Of a stretch of DNA of 64,000 nucleotides, positions 60,625 through 64,000 are shown piece by piece; position 1 is the first letter of the stretch, and every line of letters begins with the position of its first letter. Location: contig CAJYWD010000036.1 of the NCBI GenBank assembly GCA_913778505.1, forward strand, positions 62,001-126,000, written 5' to 3'. The position numbers were made by a program, and so were the translations under genes. Source of the DNA: an uncultured Chryseobacterium sp. (GTDB taxonomy: Bacteria; Bacteroidota; Bacteroidia; Flavobacteriales; Weeksellaceae). The notes below the pieces were generated by a model, which saw only the letters and a program-made list of their open reading frames with translations, was not told where the DNA came from and did not search any database.

Positions 60625-61261
60625 CGTTTAGCCATCCCATCTCTCCAAAATGTTTTTTGAATTTCTGGATTTTTGGTCCCACTACAGCGCTGCAATACGG
60701 CTGTGTAGGATTGGCATTGTAATATCCCTGATGATACTGTTCTGCCGGCCAGAATTTTTTGAATGGAACAATCTCCGTAACATATTTCCCGTTCCATTCC
60801 TGCTTGGCTTCCGATTCTTTCATAGATTCCTCAGCTTCCTGTTTTTGTTTTTCGGAATGGTAGAAAATGGCGGAACGGTACTGTGTACCGATGTCATTGC
60901 CCTGCCTGTTCAGCGTGGTAGGATTGTGCAGAAACCAGAATACTTCCAACAGTTGCTTAAAGGTAATTATTTTTGGGTCGAAGGCAATTTCTACCACCTC
61001 TGCATGGCCTGTGGTTCCTGTGCAGACTTCTTCATACGTAGGATTATCCTTATGTCCGCCGGAATAGCCGGAAGTTACAGATTCTACGCCCTTCAGCATA
61101 TGGAAACAGCTTTCCACACACCAGAAACAACCACCCGCCAAAGTGGCATATTCCAAATTGTTCTTGTCCATTTTTTGATTTGTTAAAGGTTTTGATTTTT
61201 TTTCCTGTCCGTTACAGCTAGTAAGGAAAAAACATAAGATGATGAATAAATAACGTGTCAT
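60608..61261 (-). CDS. msrA: Peptide-methionine (S)-S-oxide reductase MsrA, lipoprotein
   Basis: 217 residues from the ATG at 61261, which gives a lipobox signal (MTRYLFIILCFFLTSC, Cys16). The catalytic motif GGCFWCVES (Cys in GCFWC) is followed by GVESVTSGYSGG, YEEVCTGTTGHAEVVEI, FFLHNPTTLNRQGNDIGTQYRS-type blocks and the C-terminal HQGYYNANPTQPYC. MsrA reduces methionine-S-sulfoxide, here in exported proteins because it is lipidated. The ROK kinase gene upstream is separate. Confidence 0.94.
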   Translation of the reverse strand: MTRYLFIILCFFLTSCNGQEKKSKPLTNQKMDKNNLEYATLAGGCFWCVESCFHMLKGVESVTSGYSGGHKDNPTYEEVCTGTTGHAEVVEIAFDPKIITFKQLLEVFWFLHNPTTLNRQGNDIGTQYRSAIFYHSEKQKQEAEESMKESEAKQEWNGKYVTEIVPFKKFWPAEQYHQGYYNANPTQPYCSAVVGPKIQKFKKHFGEMGWLNEKAEN

Positions 61262-61354
61262 TGTTTTCAAAGAAAAATCCTTTGATCTTTCCACTTATCC
61301 ATAGCAAAAATTATTCCTATCGGATCAAAGAAAAATCAAAGGATGACAGGTTCG

Positions 61355-62329
61355 TTATTTAGAGTTTTCCCACACCAGTGCACTTGCGCCTAGTATAGCG
61401 GCATCTGCCTCGTCCAGCTCGCTGAATACCAGCTTGACCTTGCCTCGGAAAATAGGAAGCAGGTTGCGCTCCATGTGCAGTTTGGCAGGTTTCAGCAAGT
61501 ATTCTCCAGCCTTAATCACGCCACCGAAGAGCAAAATAGCTTCCGGTGAGGAGAACATTACAAAATTGGCCAGGGCTTCTCCCAGTTTCTGTCCTGTGTA
61601 CCTGAAAACTTCTGTGGCTGTTGGATCTCCCTTCTCGGCACATTCGAAAACGGTTTTCGAGTTGATGGTTTCCTCAGGATATTGATTCAGCATAGAATCC
61701 GGAAACTCTGCGCGGAATTTCTTTGCGGTGATAGCAATTCCCGTTGCCGAAGCGTAAGCCTCAAGACTGCCTTCGGATCCGGTGCTCCAGTGCTTTCTGC
61801 CTCCGGGTTTTACGATGGTGTGACCGAGCTCTCCTGCAAATCCGTCGTGCCCGTAAATCAGGTTTCCTCCGGCAATGATACCGCTGCCAACGCCCGTTCC
61901 CAGCGTTATCATAATAAAATCCTTCATCCCGCGTGCCGCACCGAACATCATCTCGCCCAGAGCTGCTGCATTAGCATCATTGGTCATTTTGCAACGGACG
62001 CCAAATTTCTGTGTCATCAGTTCTGCAAATGGGACTACGCCTTTCCAAGGCAGATTGGGAGCCAGTTCTATTGTTCCTTTGAAGTAATTGGCATTGGGAG
62101 CACCAACGCCAATTCCATCGAGGCTTTTGTCCTGATTGAACTCGTCCATCAATGGTTTTATATTTTCGTAAAGCGCATCGATAAAATCTTCGACCTGTTT
62201 ATAATCTTCAGTTTTGATGCTGCCTTTTGCGAGAATTTCGCCACGGTGATTCACCAATCCGAATTTTGTATTTGTCCCGCCAATATCAATTCCAATGGCA
62301 ATTTGTCGGGACAGATCAAGTAATGACAT
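61355..62329 (-). CDS. ROK family protein (sugar kinase-like)
   Basis: 324 residues. The N-terminal phosphate loop AIGIDIGGTNTKFGLV (11-26), LGVGAPN-like IGVGAPNANY, the catalytic TNDANAAALGE, and LGTGVGSGII identify a ROK kinase, probably glucokinase-like. The usual ROK zinc motif (CxCGxxGCxE) is changed: the segment after HTIVKPGGRK reads HWSTGSEGSLEAY, with Ser/Trp in place of all cysteines; the histidine of HTIV is kept. It may thus have lost the structural zinc. Sugar specificity is not predictable. Confidence 0.9.
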   Translation of the reverse strand: MSLLDLSRQIAIGIDIGGTNTKFGLVNHRGEILAKGSIKTEDYKQVEDFIDALYENIKPLMDEFNQDKSLDGIGVGAPNANYFKGTIELAPNLPWKGVVPFAELMTQKFGVRCKMTNDANAAALGEMMFGAARGMKDFIMITLGTGVGSGIIAGGNLIYGHDGFAGELGHTIVKPGGRKHWSTGSEGSLEAYASATGIAITAKKFRAEFPDSMLNQYPEETINSKTVFECAEKGDPTATEVFRYTGQKLGEALANFVMFSSPEAILLFGGVIKAGEYLLKPAKLHMERNLLPIFRGKVKLVFSELDEADAAILGASALVWENSK

Positions 62330-62448
62330 TAAGTTTAATTTTTTTTGTGAGGATAAATTTAGGGAAAATCAATCTAATATATGACAAATATTAATTTAAT
62401 TTTGATGCTTCCGGAGTTTGAATGCACATTCCGGTATTTTTGCAAGAA

Positions 62449-62476
62449 AAAATCCGGAGGCACGCATCCGGATTTT
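62449..62476 (-). terminator. Terminator of the PepSY gene
   Basis: A 10-bp stem (AAAATCCGGA/TCCGGATTTT) with an 8-base loop, 9 bp past the stop at 62485. A T-rich run follows on the minus strand. Confidence 0.85.
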
Positions 62477-62484
62477 GGTATCAA

Positions 62485-63690
62485 TTATTTAGCTTGTGTT
62501 TTTTTTCGTCGTCCCCACCAAATCATAAATCCGGTAACTGGCATCGAAGCAATGATTAAGCTTATGATGAAGGCAATAATTTTCGTAGGCAGACCTAATA
62601 TTGCTCCAACGTGAATATCGTAATTGGCCGCTACAGTTTTTTCTCCAAAGTTTTTGTCTTTCGGGTCGTGCGTATGAAGCAATTCCCCGGAATTTTCATC
62701 AAAAATCAAACTGCTGCTTTTATGGTAAGAATAGGAAAGATGTTTCACATACACTTCGAAATGCGGATGCTCGTGGTCATCGATATGCGGATGTCCCAGG
62801 TCCAGGGAAAAGCCATAAGCGTTGGGATATAGTTCTTTGACCTTATCGGAAATCTTGTCCAGAGTTCTATCGGTTCTCATTTCAATAGGTGCTTTTGTCG
62901 TGATTTTAGAAAAATCTGGGTAAACGGTTTCTCCACCCGAAAAGATGTAATAGATGGAGGCCTGAACGACAAAAAATGCGTAGAACAATCCTGTTATCGT
63001 CAGAATCAAGGCGAAAATTGAGGAGTAAAATCCGAGAATATTGTGCAAATCATAATTCTTACGTTTCCATTTCGTAGTGTCTTTCCATTGGAATTTGAAG
63101 CGTTGTTTTCTTGCGGCTTTGTTTTTCGGCCACCATAGTACGATTCCGGTAATCAGCATGATCAAAAAAATCAAGACCGGAATACCGACGACGTAAGTGC
63201 CCCAATCCTGCTTCAGAAGAAAACTCCAATGGATGGATTTTACAATGGCGAAGAAGCCGTTTTTCTCATCATAAACCTGCAGAACCTTTCCTGTGTACGG
63301 ATTGACGTAGGCTAATTTATAGATCGGAAATTCATCAAAATAATTCCATTGGTCTGGCTGATGCTCGTACCAATAAAACTGATAGGACATTGTTTTGTCA
63401 ATAGGGACATTAACCCAGTGAATGGGATATTTTTCCTTGGTCTGCTCGTTGACCAGTTTTTCCATCTCACGAATGGGAAGGATTTTTTTCTGGTCTATAT
63501 TTTTCTCATTGTGGTAGATGTATTCTTTTCTTGTCAAGTTCTCCACCTCATCCTTAAATACATAAAGCGCACCGGTAATGGAAATGATGAATATCAGCAA
63601 ACCAATGGACAAGCCAAACCACAGATGTAGTTTGGCCGACCATTTCTTGAAAAATCCTGGTTTTTTTTTATGAAGGTGTTTCTTGCGCAT
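62485..63690 (-). CDS. PepSY domain membrane protein (iron-uptake associated)
   Basis: 401 residues from the ATG at 63690 (MRKKHLHKKKPGFFKKW); the frame is open 40 codons upstream but without family features. PepSY-associated TM architecture: helix near 20-45 (LHLWFGLSIGLLIFIISITGALY), PepSY domains in the periplasm, helices around 180-210 and 250-280, a second PepSY region with HPHIDDHEHPHFEVYVKH, and a last helix near 375-395. Such proteins accompany TonB siderophore receptors and may reduce ferric siderophores. One lies directly upstream on this strand, 47 bp away. Confidence 0.88.
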   Translation of the reverse strand: MRKKHLHKKKPGFFKKWSAKLHLWFGLSIGLLIFIISITGALYVFKDEVENLTRKEYIYHNEKNIDQKKILPIREMEKLVNEQTKEKYPIHWVNVPIDKTMSYQFYWYEHQPDQWNYFDEFPIYKLAYVNPYTGKVLQVYDEKNGFFAIVKSIHWSFLLKQDWGTYVVGIPVLIFLIMLITGIVLWWPKNKAARKQRFKFQWKDTTKWKRKNYDLHNILGFYSSIFALILTITGLFYAFFVVQASIYYIFSGGETVYPDFSKITTKAPIEMRTDRTLDKISDKVKELYPNAYGFSLDLGHPHIDDHEHPHFEVYVKHLSYSYHKSSSLIFDENSGELLHTHDPKDKNFGEKTVAANYDIHVGAILGLPTKIIAFIISLIIASMPVTGFMIWWGRRKKTQAK

Positions 63691-63737
63691 ATTTCCTGAG
63701 AACGGTGATTTGCTGATTCTGAAATAAAAGTTTTGCG

Positions 63738-64000
63738 TTAGAATTTGTATGTTACAGATCCTAAGGCATTGATTAATTTTTGAGGATTGGCAGTAGTGTA
63801 TCCTGTCCAATAGTGTTGATTGGTAAAGTTGTCAACTTTTACGCCTACGCGGAATCGTTTTGCATCATAAAATGCGTTGGCATTCATTACAAAATACTTT
63901 GGTAAAATAAAATCACCAGTCACATTGTTATCACTTGCATAATTTCCTCCTACTCCAAAGCCAAGCCCTTTTAGAGTGCCATCCAGAAATTGGTAACTGG
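63738..64000 (-). CDS. TonB-dependent siderophore receptor, C-terminal part (5' end beyond window)
   Basis: The minus-strand frame runs from base 64000 without a stop to 63738 and encodes the last strands of a TonB receptor barrel: LDGTLKGLGFGVGGNYASD, LPKYFVMNANAFYDAKRFRVGVKVDNFTN, YWTGY and SVTYKF with terminal Phe. The NxxNFTNxxYW motif and the C-terminal aromatic are typical of FhuA/FecA-like siderophore receptors. The remainder lies outside the window. It precedes the PepSY gene, forming an iron-uptake pair. Confidence 0.88.
   Translation of the reverse strand, partial: SYQFLDGTLKGLGFGVGGNYASDNNVTGDFILPKYFVMNANAFYDAKRFRVGVKVDNFTNQHYWTGYTTANPQKLINALGSVTYKF

Noticed and set aside
1..64000. 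CRISPR array, tRNA, rRNA or riboswitch
   Set aside because: No regularly spaced direct repeats, no cloverleaf with GGTTCGAATCC-type T arm, and no recognised riboswitch core was seen on either strand by eye.

Overview
The window comes from an AT-rich genome of a Bacteroidota member, most likely family Weeksellaceae (Chryseobacterium/Epilithonimonas-like). The support is a type IX secretion (T9SS) C-terminal sorting domain, a PorW/SprE-like lipoprotein, a GLPGLI protein beside a TonB-type barrel, the MurF-Alr fusion, a Flavobacterium-type prolyl oligopeptidase, TAnnTTTG promoter elements and the general absence of Shine-Dalgarno sequences. No tRNA, rRNA, CRISPR array or complete insertion sequence was seen.

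Layout. 1-11 kb is mostly minus strand: a Tes-like radical SAM enzyme with an Lgt-like membrane protein, a T9SS cargo protein, a TPR/AraC pair, fabG and rsmI. 11.2-20.6 kb is a plus-strand housekeeping run: tdk, murF-alr, a patatin, ybeY, mnmG and a methyltransferase. Two perfect 16-bp parS sites flank mnmG. Between pgk (minus) and rpiB (plus) lies a 670-bp AT-rich gap with a cluster of DnaA-box-like 9-mers, so 17-22.5 kb is a good candidate for the origin region. rpiB and rnr follow.

25.4-29.2 kb is a polymorphic-toxin graveyard. It holds a zincin-type toxin cut by an in-frame stop just before its HExxH motif, an orphan ADP-ribosyltransferase cassette joined through the same 37-bp junction, and three tandem paralogous immunity genes separated by 3' stubs of the ADP-ribosyltransferase gene. 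29.3-36 kb is ordinary: LysE exporter, S66 carboxypeptidase, a toxin-antitoxin pair with a frameshifted toxin, YraN, a SodC-like lipoprotein and a TonB receptor.

36-41.9 kb is a second accessory region with two headless Rhs C-terminal modules, each followed by a candidate immunity gene. Each module begins exactly at the right end of an inverted-repeat element. A MITE-like family (about 32-bp terminal inverted repeats, TA flanks) is present twice complete and once as a lone end, and a duplicated 5' stub of the neighbouring prolyl oligopeptidase gene lies at one insertion point.

42-64 kb returns to core genes: prolyl oligopeptidase, a glycosyltransferase, porW/sprE-like, maf, kdsC, GLPGLI plus outer-membrane barrel, a cupin, gdhA, dprA, rhomboid, two DUF3078 paralogues, msrA, a ROK kinase, and a PepSY membrane protein behind a TonB receptor that runs off the right edge.
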